Assembly (NCBI GenBank): GCA_041060555.1
Contig: JBEUDS010000011.1
DNA: 64,000 bases
Direction: 5' to 3' (one strand)
Source of the DNA: CAUJIW01 sp963205175
Lineage (GTDB): Bacteria; Pseudomonadota; Alphaproteobacteria; Sphingomonadales; Sphingomonadaceae
A program made the translations under genes and the position numbers. The notes beneath the pieces are model-generated. The model was not told the origin of the DNA. It saw nothing but the letters and a program-made list of their open reading frames with translations, and did not search any database. Of this stretch, positions 36,200 to 45,467 are shown one piece after another. Positions within the stretch are counted from its first letter, which is position 1. Each line of letters starts with the position of its first letter.

Positions 36200-37340
36200 G
36201 GGCGAACTCCCGCGTGCCGGCGACGGTCGCCCCGGGGGAGGCGGCAGGCAGCGTGAGGCGGGCGATATGGTCTTCCAGCACCTCGGGACTGCCATTGAGC
36301 AGCTGCCACTGCTTGGCGCGGCGGAAAAACAGCTGCGGGTCGGCCTCGATGGTGTAGCCGATGCCGCCGTGAACCTGGATCGCCAGCATCGACACCCGGC
36401 GGAACATGGCGCCGGCTTGCAGCTTGGCCATGGCGGCGACGGCCTGCCAGTCGCGATCGGCATCGTGCAGCCAGGCTGCCTGAAGGGTCAGCGTCTGGCA
36501 GCCTTCGATGGCGACCGCCGCTTCCGCCAGATCGTGGGCCAGTGCCTGAAAGCCACCGATGGGCCGGCCGAAGGCATGGCGTTCCTTGGCGTAGGCAACG
36601 CTGATCTCGTGCACCCGGCGTGCCGCACCGACAGCCTGGGCCGCCTGCGGTATGCAGCCCAGCAGCTGCGCGTCCCGCCAGGCGCCAGCGACATCCGGCA
36701 GCGACAGCCGGTGACCGGCCTCGGCGATGACCCCGGCGCAGCTGACGCGATAATGCGGCTCCGAGCCCAGCAGCTGCTGGCGCGCGGTGTGCAGGCCCGC
36801 AAGTCCGGCCGGCAGCAGCAGCGCCATGGCGGCGCCGCTGGTGGTGCAGCGTGCGCGGGCCAGCAGCGCGTCGGCAGCGCCCGCGAACGGCACAAAGGAG
36901 AGTGTGCCATCGAGGCGGTAGCCATCGGCCACCGGCGTTGCGACGAGGTCGTCGTCACTCCCGGCGATGGCGACCGCCACCACGGTCTCGCCGCTGGCGA
37001 TGCGGCCGAGCCAGTCGCGGACGACCGCCGAGTCGGTGGACGCCGCCAGCAGTCGGGCGGCCAGCACGGCACTGGTGAAGTGCGGCGACGGCACCAGATG
37101 GCGGCCGAACGCTTCATAGACGAGTGCCGTCTCCAGCAGTCCCAGGCCGAGACCACCCGCGTCGGGTGCGATATTCAGACCCGTGAGCCCCAGCGCGCCG
37201 ATCTGGCGCCACAGCGCGGGGCAATAGCCGGCCGGGCTGTTCTCCACCGCGCGCAACCGTTCCAGCGGGAACTGGTCGGCGCACAGTTGCTGCACCATTT
37301 CGGCCAGCAGCCGCTGCTCGTCGGAAAAGCCCAGTTCCAT
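36192..37340 (-). CDS. Acyl-CoA dehydrogenase
   Basis: Acyl-CoA dehydrogenase of 382 residues from ATG 37340 (MELGFSDEQ); an in-frame extension to 37421 is less likely. The N-terminal LGLTGLNIAPDAGGLGLGL and the C-terminal HAFGRPIGGFQALAHDLAE and HGGIGYTIEADPQLFF define the family. The loop normally reading TEP-x-G-S-D is not evident, so FAD-loop contacts may differ, as in subunits of mixed FadE complexes. It overlaps the crotonase gene downstream by 8 bp. Confidence 0.82.
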   Translation of the reverse strand: MELGFSDEQRLLAEMVQQLCADQFPLERLRAVENSPAGYCPALWRQIGALGLTGLNIAPDAGGLGLGLLETALVYEAFGRHLVPSPHFTSAVLAARLLAASTDSAVVRDWLGRIASGETVVAVAIAGSDDDLVATPVADGYRLDGTLSFVPFAGAADALLARARCTTSGAAMALLLPAGLAGLHTARQQLLGSEPHYRVSCAGVIAEAGHRLSLPDVAGAWRDAQLLGCIPQAAQAVGAARRVHEISVAYAKERHAFGRPIGGFQALAHDLAEAAVAIEGCQTLTLQAAWLHDADRDWQAVAAMAKLQAGAMFRRVSMLAIQVHGGIGYTIEADPQLFFRRAKQWQLLNGSPEVLEDHIARLTLPAASPGATVAGTREFAHV

Positions 37341-37449
37341 GGCGAAAATCGTCCCCAAGTGCGTTTGTTGCGGCAAGCCTGCCCGAGGGTGGCCTTTGAC
37401 TGCCACTCTGTTCGCGCTCACATTTCCGGTGTCCGATCAGGCGACCGGA

Positions 37450-37914
37450 TCAGGGCTTCCAGTCAGCCGGCGAACAGCGCCACGGCGACGGCGCGCCGGG
37501 CTCGCGTGGCAGCGCCAGCCGGGCCGTGGCGGTGGTCACCACGCGATCCTGGCACTTCAGTTCGATGTCCACCTCGACCCAGCACAACGGGTGGCCGTGG
37601 CTGGCGACATCGACGATCATGCCGGAAAAATGCACATCCGCCGCCGGACAGATGGGCCGGCGCATGGCGAAGCGCAGGCGCCCGATGCGCCCCTCCGGGC
37701 CGCTCCAGTCGGTGACATAACGACTGATCAGCCCGGCTTGGGTGTAATTGTTCATGATAATGTCCGGCAGCCCGGCTTTGCGGGCATGTTCCGGATCGTG
37801 ATGCTGCGGCTGCCAGTCGCGGCTGGCGGTGGCGCCCATGATGATCATCTTGCGCGTCACCGGGACGACGACATCGGGCAGCGGCAGGCCGACCTTGAGC
37901 GAGCGGGCATCCAT
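37450..37914 (-). CDS. MaoC-family hotdog protein
   Basis: Hotdog protein of 154 residues. TASRDWQPQHHDPEHARKA contains the hydratase-type Asp/His pair. It overlaps the stop of the FAS1-like gene upstream (TGATG), so the two halves probably form a heterodimeric hydratase resembling the MaoC/FAS1-like (ChsH1-ChsH2 N-domain) pairs of steroid side-chain degradation. A 109-bp gap separates it from the dehydrogenase downstream, with a weak half-site TGTGAG on the minus strand. Confidence 0.78.
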   Translation of the reverse strand: MDARSLKVGLPLPDVVVPVTRKMIIMGATASRDWQPQHHDPEHARKAGLPDIIMNNYTQAGLISRYVTDWSGPEGRIGRLRFAMRRPICPAADVHFSGMIVDVASHGHPLCWVEVDIELKCQDRVVTTATARLALPREPGAPSPWRCSPADWKP

Positions 37915-38459
37915 CAGTGCGGCTCCTTGTCATGGGCTTTGTCATGCGCTGGCGGTTTGTCATAGCCCAGCAAGTGCAGCGTCTGGATGCCGGCGAGCTG
38001 GCCATCGGGCTTGCGATACACCACGTCGATCACCCAGCTGCGACCCCGGCCGAGCCGGGTGTCATGCACCGGGCTGACGCTGCGCAGGATCTGTTCGGCG
38101 CGCACGGAATCGCCCGGGCGCAACGGCTCGTGCAGCACCAGTTCGACCTCGCGGACCAGGCCATGGGTGATGCCCAGCGCGTCCTTTACCATGAAATGCA
38201 GTTCCAGCGTGCGCAGGGCCGGCGTCGCGCGGTCGGGCAGCCAGTCGTGTTCGATCGCCCAGCTCGGCAGCATCGCCGGCGGCGCGATCACCGAGCCGGT
38301 CAGCGCCTCGGCGGCGGCATAGGTCCAGTAGAGCGGATTGCCGTCCTGCACCGCGACGCAGAAATTCGCCCACAATCCACGCTCAACGGTGATGACGTGA
38401 TCGACCACGATGACGGGCTTGCCGATCCAGCCGGCCACGAGGTCCGGAAGATCATCCAT
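37914..38459 (-). CDS. FAS1-like MaoC N-terminal dehydratase-domain protein
   Basis: Protein of 181 residues from ATG 38459, which has a good GGGGAGAA ribosome-binding site; the open frame further upstream is disfavoured. The N-terminal region has the hotdog pattern FCVAVQDGNPLYWT and PPAMLPSW, seen in FAS1-like dehydratase domains, and a middle ELVLHEPLRPGDSV. It likely pairs with the adjacent MaoC protein. First gene of the long minus-strand operon, divergent from the acyl-CoA synthetase. Confidence 0.78.
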   Translation of the reverse strand: MDDLPDLVAGWIGKPVIVVDHVITVERGLWANFCVAVQDGNPLYWTYAAAEALTGSVIAPPAMLPSWAIEHDWLPDRATPALRTLELHFMVKDALGITHGLVREVELVLHEPLRPGDSVRAEQILRSVSPVHDTRLGRGRSWVIDVVYRKPDGQLAGIQTLHLLGYDKPPAHDKAHDKEPH

Positions 38460-38584
38460 GGCGGTTCTCCCCTTGGCATTTTTTTGCGCGGCCTGAGTGT
38501 GTTCCGGTCCCGGCCACGCCGCGAGGTTCATCTAGTCATCATCGCCCGGGCGCGGCAATTGGCGGCCGGTCAAAGCGATGATGG

Positions 38585-38601
38585 CCCGAGTAGAATGCGA
38601 G
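38585..38601 (+). promoter_or_regulatory. Direct-repeat site CCCGAGTAGAATGCGAG
   Basis: Half-sites start at 38585 and 38596, 11 bp apart, in the divergent region between the minus-strand operon (first ATG at 38459) and the acyl-CoA synthetase. It matches the consensus of the island. It would lie inside the synthetase if translation started at 38578, which favours the start at 38656. Confidence 0.6.
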
Positions 38602-38655
38602 CAATCGGCGGTGCGAGATGCAGGCATCGACAAGCAGGCGGCCGCCGCCGCGATC

Positions 38656-40308
38656 ATGTACATCCTGGGGAATGCAGTGGGCCTGACACAGTCTCTCTGG
38701 CGGGCGCCGGACACCGACCCGGCGCTGGACAGAATTTCCATCGGCGACTCTCTTCGGCGCGCGGCGCGCCGCTGGCCGGACCGCGAGGCGATGGTCTACG
38801 CGCATCAGGCGGCGATCGCGGACACGCGGCTCACCTATGGCGCGCTGGACACGCTGACGGACCGGCTGGCGGCGGCGCTGCTGGCGGATGGCTACCAGCC
38901 CGGCGAGCGGGTGGCGATCTGGGGCCCGAACCATCCGGCGTGGATCGTGCTGGAGTATGCACTGGCCAAGGCCGGTCTGGTGATCGTCGCGCTCAATCCG
39001 CTCTACAAGGCGCTGGAACTGCGTCATGCGCTGGCGGACTCTCGTGCGGTGGGGCTGTTTCATGCCGACACGGCCGGCGGCGGCCCGATGCGCGACATCG
39101 TGGACGCGGTACGCGCCGAGCTGCCGGCGTTGCGCGCGGTGCATGATTTCACCGGCGACGTCGAGGCGCTGCTGCAACGCGGTGGTGACGCCGGCGCGCT
39201 GCCGGACGTCGACCCCGACGGCCTGTTCATGATCCAGTACACCTCCGGCACCACCGGCGTGCCCAAGGCGGCGTTGCTGCCCCATGCCGGGGTCGCCACC
39301 ATCGCCGCGCGCTCCTACCAGTCCTGGCAGTTCGGCCCCGGCGACCGGGTGTGCCACGGCTTTCCGATGTTCCATGTCGGCGGCTCGGCCAATTCAACGC
39401 CGGGATCGCTGATCGTCGGCGCCACCACACTGCCCATCTACATCTTCAAGGCCCGCGAGGCGCTGGACATTCTGGAGCAAGAACGCTGCACCGGCTTCAT
39501 CGGCGTGCCGACCATGCTGGCCGCGATGATGGAAGATCCGTCGTTTGGCGCGCGCGATCTCTCGGCCTTGCGGCGTATCGTGGTCGGCGGGGCGCCGGTG
39601 CCGTCGCCGTTCCTGCGCCGCTGCGAGGCGGCCTTCGGGGTCGAGATGCTGAACGGCTACGGCCAGACGGAAAGCTGCGGCGTCATGACCAGCGTGCGTT
39701 CCGGCGATGACGAGCATCACAAGACCGAGACCAGCGGCGTGGCGCTGCCGGGCGTCAATCTGAAGGTGGTGGGCGCCGATGGCGCCATCCTGCCCTGCGG
39801 CGAGACCGGCGAGCTGTGCGTGCGCGGCCCGGGCATGATGATGGGCTATGGCGATCCGCAGGCCTCGGCGCGCGCTTTCGATGCCGAGGGCTGGCTGCGC
39901 ACGGGCGACCTCGCGACCATGGATGCCGAGGGCTATGTCCGCATCGTCGGCCGCCTGAAGGAGATGATCATTCGCGGCGGCGAGAATCTCTACCCCGCCG
40001 AGATCGAACGGCACCTCATCGATCACCCGGATGTGGCGGAAGCGGCGGTGATCGGCATTCCCGACCCGAAATACGGAGAGGAGGTCTGCGCGGTGCTGCG
40101 GCCACGCTCGCCTGACCATGTCGCGCCGGAAGTGATCCGCGCCTGGTGTCAGGATCGGCTGTCGCGCTGGAAAGTGCCGCGCCATGTGGTGTGGGTCGAG
40201 GCCATGCCGACCACGCCATCGGGCAAAATTCGCAAGCATGAGTTGAAGGACAGGATCATCGGCCTGCTGGCGATCGATGACGTGCATCCAGGGGAGAAGG
40301 CATCATGA
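38656..40308 (+). CDS. AMP-forming acyl-CoA synthetase
   Basis: ANL-superfamily enzyme of 550 residues (from ATG 38656). It has the AMP loop YTSGTTGVPKAA, NGYGQTESCG, GWLRTGDLATMD, the hinge GRLKEMIIRGGENLYP and the catalytic lysine near the end (SGKIRK). It activates a carboxylic acid to the CoA ester, the entry step to the beta-oxidation genes around. An upstream in-frame ATG at 38578 would add 26 residues but runs over the regulatory site at 38585. Coupled to the next crotonase by ATGA. Confidence 0.9.
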   Translation: MYILGNAVGLTQSLWRAPDTDPALDRISIGDSLRRAARRWPDREAMVYAHQAAIADTRLTYGALDTLTDRLAAALLADGYQPGERVAIWGPNHPAWIVLEYALAKAGLVIVALNPLYKALELRHALADSRAVGLFHADTAGGGPMRDIVDAVRAELPALRAVHDFTGDVEALLQRGGDAGALPDVDPDGLFMIQYTSGTTGVPKAALLPHAGVATIAARSYQSWQFGPGDRVCHGFPMFHVGGSANSTPGSLIVGATTLPIYIFKAREALDILEQERCTGFIGVPTMLAAMMEDPSFGARDLSALRRIVVGGAPVPSPFLRRCEAAFGVEMLNGYGQTESCGVMTSVRSGDDEHHKTETSGVALPGVNLKVVGADGAILPCGETGELCVRGPGMMMGYGDPQASARAFDAEGWLRTGDLATMDAEGYVRIVGRLKEMIIRGGENLYPAEIERHLIDHPDVAEAAVIGIPDPKYGEEVCAVLRPRSPDHVAPEVIRAWCQDRLSRWKVPRHVVWVEAMPTTPSGKIRKHELKDRIIGLLAIDDVHPGEKAS

Positions 40309-41099
40309 ATTACGATAGCTACCAGTTCCTCAAGATCGAGCGGGCGGACCGCATCCTGACGGTGACGCTGAACCGGCCGGAGGTGAAGAACGCCGCCAAT
40401 CCACGGATGCACGACGAGCTGTCGCGGATCTTTTCCGACATCGCCCGCGACGAGGCGGTCGACGTGGTGGTGCTGACCGGGGCCGGCAATGCCTTCTGCG
40501 CCGGCGGCGACCTTGACTGGCTGGTGTCGCTCAACGGCGATCCCGTGGCGACCGCCGCCAGCATCGACAACGACCGGCGCATCCAGAACAGTCTGCTGGA
40601 CCTGGAGAAGCCGATCATCGCCCGCGTCGTTGGTCCGGCGGTCGGTCTGGGCTGCTCGCTGGCGCTGTTCTGCGACATGGTGTTCGCCACGCCGGAGGCC
40701 CGCTTCGCCGATCCGCATGTGCTGGTGGGACTGGTCGCCGGCGATGGCGGCGCGGTGATCTGGCCGCAACTGGTCGGCGTGGCGCGCGCCAAGCGCTATC
40801 TGCTGACCGGTGACCCGATCACCGGCAAGGAGGCGGCGGAAATCGGCCTGATCACCGCCGCCGTGCCCGCCGACGAGATCGACGCGGCGGTGGCGGCGAT
40901 GGCCGGTCGACTGGCCGCCGGCGCGCCCTACGCCATCAAGTGGACCAAGGCCTCGATCAACGCCGGCCTCAAGGTGATGGCCAATGCCATCATCGACCGG
41001 GCCGCGGCCTACGAGAACATGACGATGATGACGGCGGATCATCGCATTGCGCTGGAGGCGATGAAGGCGCGGGAGAAGCCGAAATTCACCGGCCGGTGA
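40305..41099 (+). CDS. Enoyl-CoA hydratase/isomerase
   Basis: Crotonase of 264 residues with LTGAGNAFCAGGDLDWL and GPAVGLGCSLALFCDMV. The glutamate of the usual PE motif is a histidine here (ADPHVLVGLVAGDGGAVIWP), so the chemistry may be isomerisation or a non-standard hydration. It is translationally coupled to the acyl-CoA synthetase, implying action on that CoA ester early in the pathway. Confidence 0.83.
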   Translation: MNYDSYQFLKIERADRILTVTLNRPEVKNAANPRMHDELSRIFSDIARDEAVDVVVLTGAGNAFCAGGDLDWLVSLNGDPVATAASIDNDRRIQNSLLDLEKPIIARVVGPAVGLGCSLALFCDMVFATPEARFADPHVLVGLVAGDGGAVIWPQLVGVARAKRYLLTGDPITGKEAAEIGLITAAVPADEIDAAVAAMAGRLAAGAPYAIKWTKASINAGLKVMANAIIDRAAAYENMTMMTADHRIALEAMKAREKPKFTGR

Positions 41100-41419
41100 C
41101 GGGTACAGCTTATGCGAGTGCCCTGTCACAATTGATGCGATGTCATTGCAACGCGCAACGAGTTAAATGTGAGCGATTTGTTCGACAATGATCGGTCTGC
41201 GCATCAAGCTCCACATCAAGGGGCGACGGATCGTGGCCAGGGGGAGGGGTCGAGAGAGTCGGCAGGTCAACCGATGACCCGGCATGACCGGAATCGGCGT
41301 CCACCCATCGCATAACGCAGACGCACACCGGGAATACGTCCGGCAAACCGGCGGTTCGGTGCCCGTTGAACAACGCCGGGTGTGCAGGCGAAAAAAAATC
41401 TCATTGGGGAGAGCAAGAG
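41100..41419. promoter_or_regulatory. Intergenic region with one regulon-type site before the TonB receptor
   Basis: This 320-bp gap has no gene. AACGAGTTAAATGTGAG at 41157-41173 matches the island motif, with the two half-sites 11 bp apart. A single TGCGAGT at 41113 is an additional half-site. Just before the next gene are an A8 run and the ribosome-binding site GGGGAGAG. It probably holds the promoter of the receptor. Confidence 0.5.
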
Positions 41420-43801
41420 ATGAAGCAGGCAAGCGTGAATCGGTTGATGGGCGGCAGTGCACTGGCGCTGGCGATGCTGATGGCGGTCGGCGCCCGGGCA
41501 GCGGAGGCTGATGCGGCCAGCGGCGGCGCCAATGCCGGCGCGAGTGCCGAGGAGGCCGTCAGCATCGGCGATATCGTGGTCACCGCGCAGAAGCGTTCCG
41601 AGCGCCTGGCCGACGTGCCGATGTCGATCACCGCCATGACCGGCGACCAGATGCTGAAGTCCGGCATCACCGATCCCACGCAATTGTCGCAGATCGTGCC
41701 CGGCTTCAGCTATCAGCCCGGCGCCTTCGGCGCGCCGATCCTGTCCATTCGCGGCATCGGCTTCAACGATAATTCGGTCAGCGCCGGACCGGCGGTGACG
41801 GCCTATGTCGATCAGGTCGCCTTGCCCTATTCGGTGATGGCGCGCGGGGCGATGCTCGATCTGGAGCGCGTCGAGGTACTCAAAGGCCCGCAGGGCACGT
41901 TGTTCGGCATGAACTCGACCGGCGGCGCCATCAACTTCATCGCCGCCAAGCCGACCCCCGATATGGCCGCCGGTCTCGATCTGAAATATGGCCGCTTCAA
42001 CGAGGTCACCGCGAGCGGCTTCATCAGCGGGCCGCTGGGCGACACGCTGCGCGCCCGCCTGGCGCTGCAATATGAGCGCGCCGACGGCTGGCAGCGCAGC
42101 GCCACGCGCCCCGGCGACAAGCTCGGCGACAAGGAATTCGTCAATGGCCGGCTGCTGCTCGACTGGACGCCGAGCGACCGGCTGTCGTTCGAGCTGTCGG
42201 TCAGCATGTGGCACGACGGCTCGGAAAGCCAGGCGGCGCAGTTCGTGCAGTTCTCGCCGGCCGTCGCGGTGACGCCGATCACCCAGTACATCGCCGATGC
42301 CATGAGTGCGGCGCCCACCGTCGGCGACAGCGCCCGCGAAGCCGACTGGGACGCCAATGGCGACTATGACCGGGACGACAATTTCTACCAGGGCGCGCTG
42401 CGCGCCGACTGGCGGATGACCGACAGCATCACGCTGACCTCGATCACCGCCTATTCGGAGTTTCACGGCCAGTCGCCGATCGATGTCGACGGCACGGCGT
42501 TCACCGCCTTCAACGTCTCGTCGCACAAGTCCTATCTGCGGTCGTTCGCCCAGGAACTGCGGCTGGATGGCGATGTCGGGCCGCTGCGCTGGATGGTGGG
42601 CGCCAATTATCAGGACGACATCGCCGACGAATCGACGCTCAACCAGAACCAGGCGACCAACAACCAGATCGGCCCCTTCCTGTTCACCCAGACCGGCCAG
42701 ATCGCCAATCAGGACATCGAGACCAAGTCGGCCTTCGGCAGCCTCGACTACCATGTCACCGACGCTCTGACGCTGCAGGCATCGGCCCGTTACACCAAGC
42801 AGAACCGCGATTTCATCGGCTGCATCCATGACGCGCCGGTGGGGCCGGCCGGCGTCACGGCGGCGGAAGCGTTCAGCTGGCTGGCGTCTTTCCTGTCCGG
42901 CCGCGCGATCACCGTGCCGGCGGGCGGCTGCCTGACCATGGATGACGCGACGTTCAATCCGCAGTTCGCCACCTCCAGCCTGAACGAGGACAATGTGTCG
43001 TGGCGGCTGGGTGCGGACTATCGCCTCAGCCCGCGGGCGATGGTCTATGCCAACGTCACCAAAGGCTACAAGTCGGGCAGCTACTCGCTGGTGCCGGGCA
43101 TTCTGGCCAGCCAGTTCACGCCGGTGACGCAGGAATCGGTGCTGGCTGTCGAGACCGGCACCCGTCTGTCGACACCCGGCAACGTGCTGGAGGCCGATCT
43201 GGCGGTCTTTTATGCCGATTATCGCGACAAGCAGCTCAAGGGCATCGTGCTGAACCAGGTGTTCGGGCCGCTGCCGCAGCTGGTGAACATCCCCAAGTCG
43301 GAGATCTACGGCTTCGAGTTCAACCTGGTCGCCCGCCCGACCGAGGGGCTGCGGCTGACCGGTGGTCTTACCTATGTGAAGTCGAAGGTGCTGAAGGATC
43401 CGGTGGCGCCGGCGGAGCCGCGCGATCCCTATGGCGTGCTGACCAGCTATATTGGCGAGGCCTTCCCCAACACGCCGAAATGGCAGTTCATCGGTGACGC
43501 GGAATATCGCTTCCCGGTCGGCAGCGCTGGCATGGAGGCCTATGTCGGCGCCTCGCTCAGCTATCGCAGCAAGAGCACGGCGGCCTTCGCGGCGGACGAC
43601 ACGTTCGAATTGCCGGATTATGCGCTGCTGGATTTGCGGGCGGGCGTCGAGAGCGGCGATGGCCGCTGGTCGGGGCAGATCTGGGGGCGCAACGTCACCA
43701 ACAAATATTACTGGAACAACGTCACCCACCTTACCGATTACGTCTCCAAACTGGCGGGTATGCCGGCGACCTACGGTATTTCCCTCAGCGTGCGTTACTA
43801 G
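41420..43801 (+). CDS. TonB-dependent receptor, likely substrate uptake for the island
   Basis: Outer-membrane receptor of 793 residues. Signal peptide (MKQASVNRL, then a hydrophobic run ending at ARAAEA), TonB box region GDIVVTAQKR, plug (about 60-200, with LSIRGIGFND and VEVLKGPQGTLFG), and a barrel ending in aromatic SVRY. It belongs to the iron-complex/sugar/steroid-type group common in sphingomonads. The position after the CoA genes, with a regulon-type site upstream, suggests uptake of the catabolic substrate; a receptor linked to estrogen uptake is reported in related bacteria. ATG 41420 follows the GGGGAGAG site. Confidence 0.88.
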   Translation: MKQASVNRLMGGSALALAMLMAVGARAAEADAASGGANAGASAEEAVSIGDIVVTAQKRSERLADVPMSITAMTGDQMLKSGITDPTQLSQIVPGFSYQPGAFGAPILSIRGIGFNDNSVSAGPAVTAYVDQVALPYSVMARGAMLDLERVEVLKGPQGTLFGMNSTGGAINFIAAKPTPDMAAGLDLKYGRFNEVTASGFISGPLGDTLRARLALQYERADGWQRSATRPGDKLGDKEFVNGRLLLDWTPSDRLSFELSVSMWHDGSESQAAQFVQFSPAVAVTPITQYIADAMSAAPTVGDSAREADWDANGDYDRDDNFYQGALRADWRMTDSITLTSITAYSEFHGQSPIDVDGTAFTAFNVSSHKSYLRSFAQELRLDGDVGPLRWMVGANYQDDIADESTLNQNQATNNQIGPFLFTQTGQIANQDIETKSAFGSLDYHVTDALTLQASARYTKQNRDFIGCIHDAPVGPAGVTAAEAFSWLASFLSGRAITVPAGGCLTMDDATFNPQFATSSLNEDNVSWRLGADYRLSPRAMVYANVTKGYKSGSYSLVPGILASQFTPVTQESVLAVETGTRLSTPGNVLEADLAVFYADYRDKQLKGIVLNQVFGPLPQLVNIPKSEIYGFEFNLVARPTEGLRLTGGLTYVKSKVLKDPVAPAEPRDPYGVLTSYIGEAFPNTPKWQFIGDAEYRFPVGSAGMEAYVGASLSYRSKSTAAFAADDTFELPDYALLDLRAGVESGDGRWSGQIWGRNVTNKYYWNNVTHLTDYVSKLAGMPATYGISLSVRY

Positions 43802-43809
43802 ACCTTGAT

Positions 43810-43836
43810 CGCTTCAGGCTGAATCGGCCTGAAGCG
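43810..43836 (+). terminator. Hairpin terminator after TonB receptor
   Basis: CGCTTCAGGC (43810-43819), a 7-base loop and GCCTGAAGCG (43827-43836) form a perfect 10-bp stem 9 bp after the stop codon. A short T-run (CATTTTTGAG) appears 16 bp later. Likely end of the receptor transcript. Confidence 0.65.
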
Positions 43837-43874
43837 TGAATCATGGTCTGCATTTTTGAGAATAGCCTGGTTCG

Positions 43875-43912
43875 CGTTTGAGATGACGGTGTGGTCGCTG
43901 TCCTCTCAAACG
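43875..43912. promoter_or_regulatory. Inverted repeat CGTTTGAGA/TCTCAAACG upstream of the sulfatase
   Basis: Nine-base arms match perfectly across a 20-base loop, about 110 bp upstream of the sulfatase start. It may be an operator or a weak terminator. No regulator is encoded next to it. Confidence 0.35.
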
Positions 43913-44021
43913 ATCAGGCGATCGGTCTTCCTCAGGCGTGGACTGGCGGGCGGGGCGGATTTTCCGCGCTCGCCCGCATCTTCTTCCGCCGATGGGCGAT
44001 GACTGACACCCGAGGGGGCGG

Positions 44022-45467
44022 ATGATGGCCGACAGTACCCACCATTCCCGGCGCGCGGCGCTGACCTGGGCCGCCGCCGGTGTGCTTGCGACCACCGCCG
44101 GCCTGCCGGCGCTGGTGCGTGCCGCGGCGTCCGCCGACCGGCGCGCGGCGCTGCCCAATATACTGTTCATCATGGCCGACGATCTGGGCTACGCCGACCT
44201 CAGCTGTTACGGCCGGCGTGACTATGAGACGCCGGCGATCGACAGTCTGGCGCGCGACGGCCTGCAGCTGATGCAGGGCTATGCCAATTCTCCCGTTTGT
44301 TCGCCCACACGGGTCGCGCTGATCACCGGGCGCTATCAGTATCGTCTGCCGGTCGGCCTGGTCGAGCCGATCGGCTTTGATCCCGCCGTCGGGCTGGATC
44401 CCGCCGAGGTGACCATGCCCGGCCATTTCCGGCAGATCGGCTACCAGACTTCGCTGATCGGCAAGTGGCATCTGGGACCGTTGCCGAATTTCGGCCCGCT
44501 CAAGAGCGGTTATGATCGCTTCTTCGGCGTCTATGAGGGCGGCACTGATTATTTCACCCACCAGCTCGTCATCAACCAGCAGGTGATGGGCAGCCTGTAT
44601 GAAGGCGAGACGCCGATTGTCCGTGATGGCTACCTCACCGATCTGCTGGCGACGCGCGCCGTCGCCGAGATTGACGCCGCCCGCCAGGTGGGGCGGCCGT
44701 TCTTCATCAGCCTGCATTTCACGGCGCCCCACTGGCCGTGGCAGGGGCCGGGCGACAAGGGTGTCGCCGGCGGGGAATCGATGAACTGGGATGGTGGCAA
44801 CATCGCCATCTACGCCGACATGATGCGCAGTCTGGATGCCAATGTCGGGCGCGTTCTCGCCCACCTGGCGCGGGCCGGTCTGGCGCAGGACACCATCGTG
44901 GTGTTCACCAGCGACAACGGCGGCGAGCGGTTTTCCGATGGCTGGCCGTTCATCGGCGGCAAGACCGAACTGCTGGAAGGCGGCCTGCGGGTGCCGTTGC
45001 TGGTGCGCTGGCCGGGCCGGGTGCCGGCCGGTCAGCGCAGCGAGCAGACCATGCTGTCGATGGATTTCCTGCCCACCCTGCTGGCGGCGACCGGACGTCC
45101 GGCACCGGCCCTGGCGCTGGACGGCGAGAACCTGCTCGACCAGCTGACCGGGCGTGCGCCGGTGCGGGATCGTCGGCTGTTCTGGCGCTACGGTGCACGC
45201 GACCAGAAGGCGGTGCGCGACGGCGACTGGAAATATCTGTCCATCAGTGGCCGGGAATTCCTGTTCAACCTCGGCGAGGACCAGCGGGAACGTGCCGACC
45301 TCAGCGGCCGCGCGCCCCAGCGTCTGGCCGAGCTCAGCCGGGCGTTCGCCGCCTGGAACGAGACCATGCTCGCCTATCCCGTACCGCCGCTGTCCTACGA
45401 TACCGCGCCGCATCTGGCCGATCGTCAGGTCGCGCCGGCGGCCCGCCCGCCGGCGCCGCGGCAATAA
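44022..45467 (+). CDS. Tat-exported sulfatase
   Basis: Type I arylsulfatase-like enzyme of 481 residues. The N terminus HSRRAALTWAAAGVLATTAG is a twin-arginine signal. The active-site motif CSPTR-x6-GR (PVCSPTRVALITGRYQ) supplies the cysteine converted to formylglycine, and LFIMADDLGYAD provides metal-binding aspartates. It would remove sulfate from an aromatic or steroid sulfate outside the cytoplasm, feeding the island. Its 3' end overlaps the convergent Rieske-like gene by 43 bp. No formylglycine-generating enzyme is in the window. Confidence 0.88.
   Translation: MMADSTHHSRRAALTWAAAGVLATTAGLPALVRAAASADRRAALPNILFIMADDLGYADLSCYGRRDYETPAIDSLARDGLQLMQGYANSPVCSPTRVALITGRYQYRLPVGLVEPIGFDPAVGLDPAEVTMPGHFRQIGYQTSLIGKWHLGPLPNFGPLKSGYDRFFGVYEGGTDYFTHQLVINQQVMGSLYEGETPIVRDGYLTDLLATRAVAEIDAARQVGRPFFISLHFTAPHWPWQGPGDKGVAGGESMNWDGGNIAIYADMMRSLDANVGRVLAHLARAGLAQDTIVVFTSDNGGERFSDGWPFIGGKTELLEGGLRVPLLVRWPGRVPAGQRSEQTMLSMDFLPTLLAATGRPAPALALDGENLLDQLTGRAPVRDRRLFWRYGARDQKAVRDGDWKYLSISGREFLFNLGEDQRERADLSGRAPQRLAELSRAFAAWNETMLAYPVPPLSYDTAPHLADRQVAPAARPPAPRQ

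Noticed and set aside
38578..38655. An upstream start for the acyl-CoA synthetase
   Set aside because: The segment carries a regulon-type site (38585-38601) and adds no recognisable domain; ATG 38656 gives a normal N terminus.
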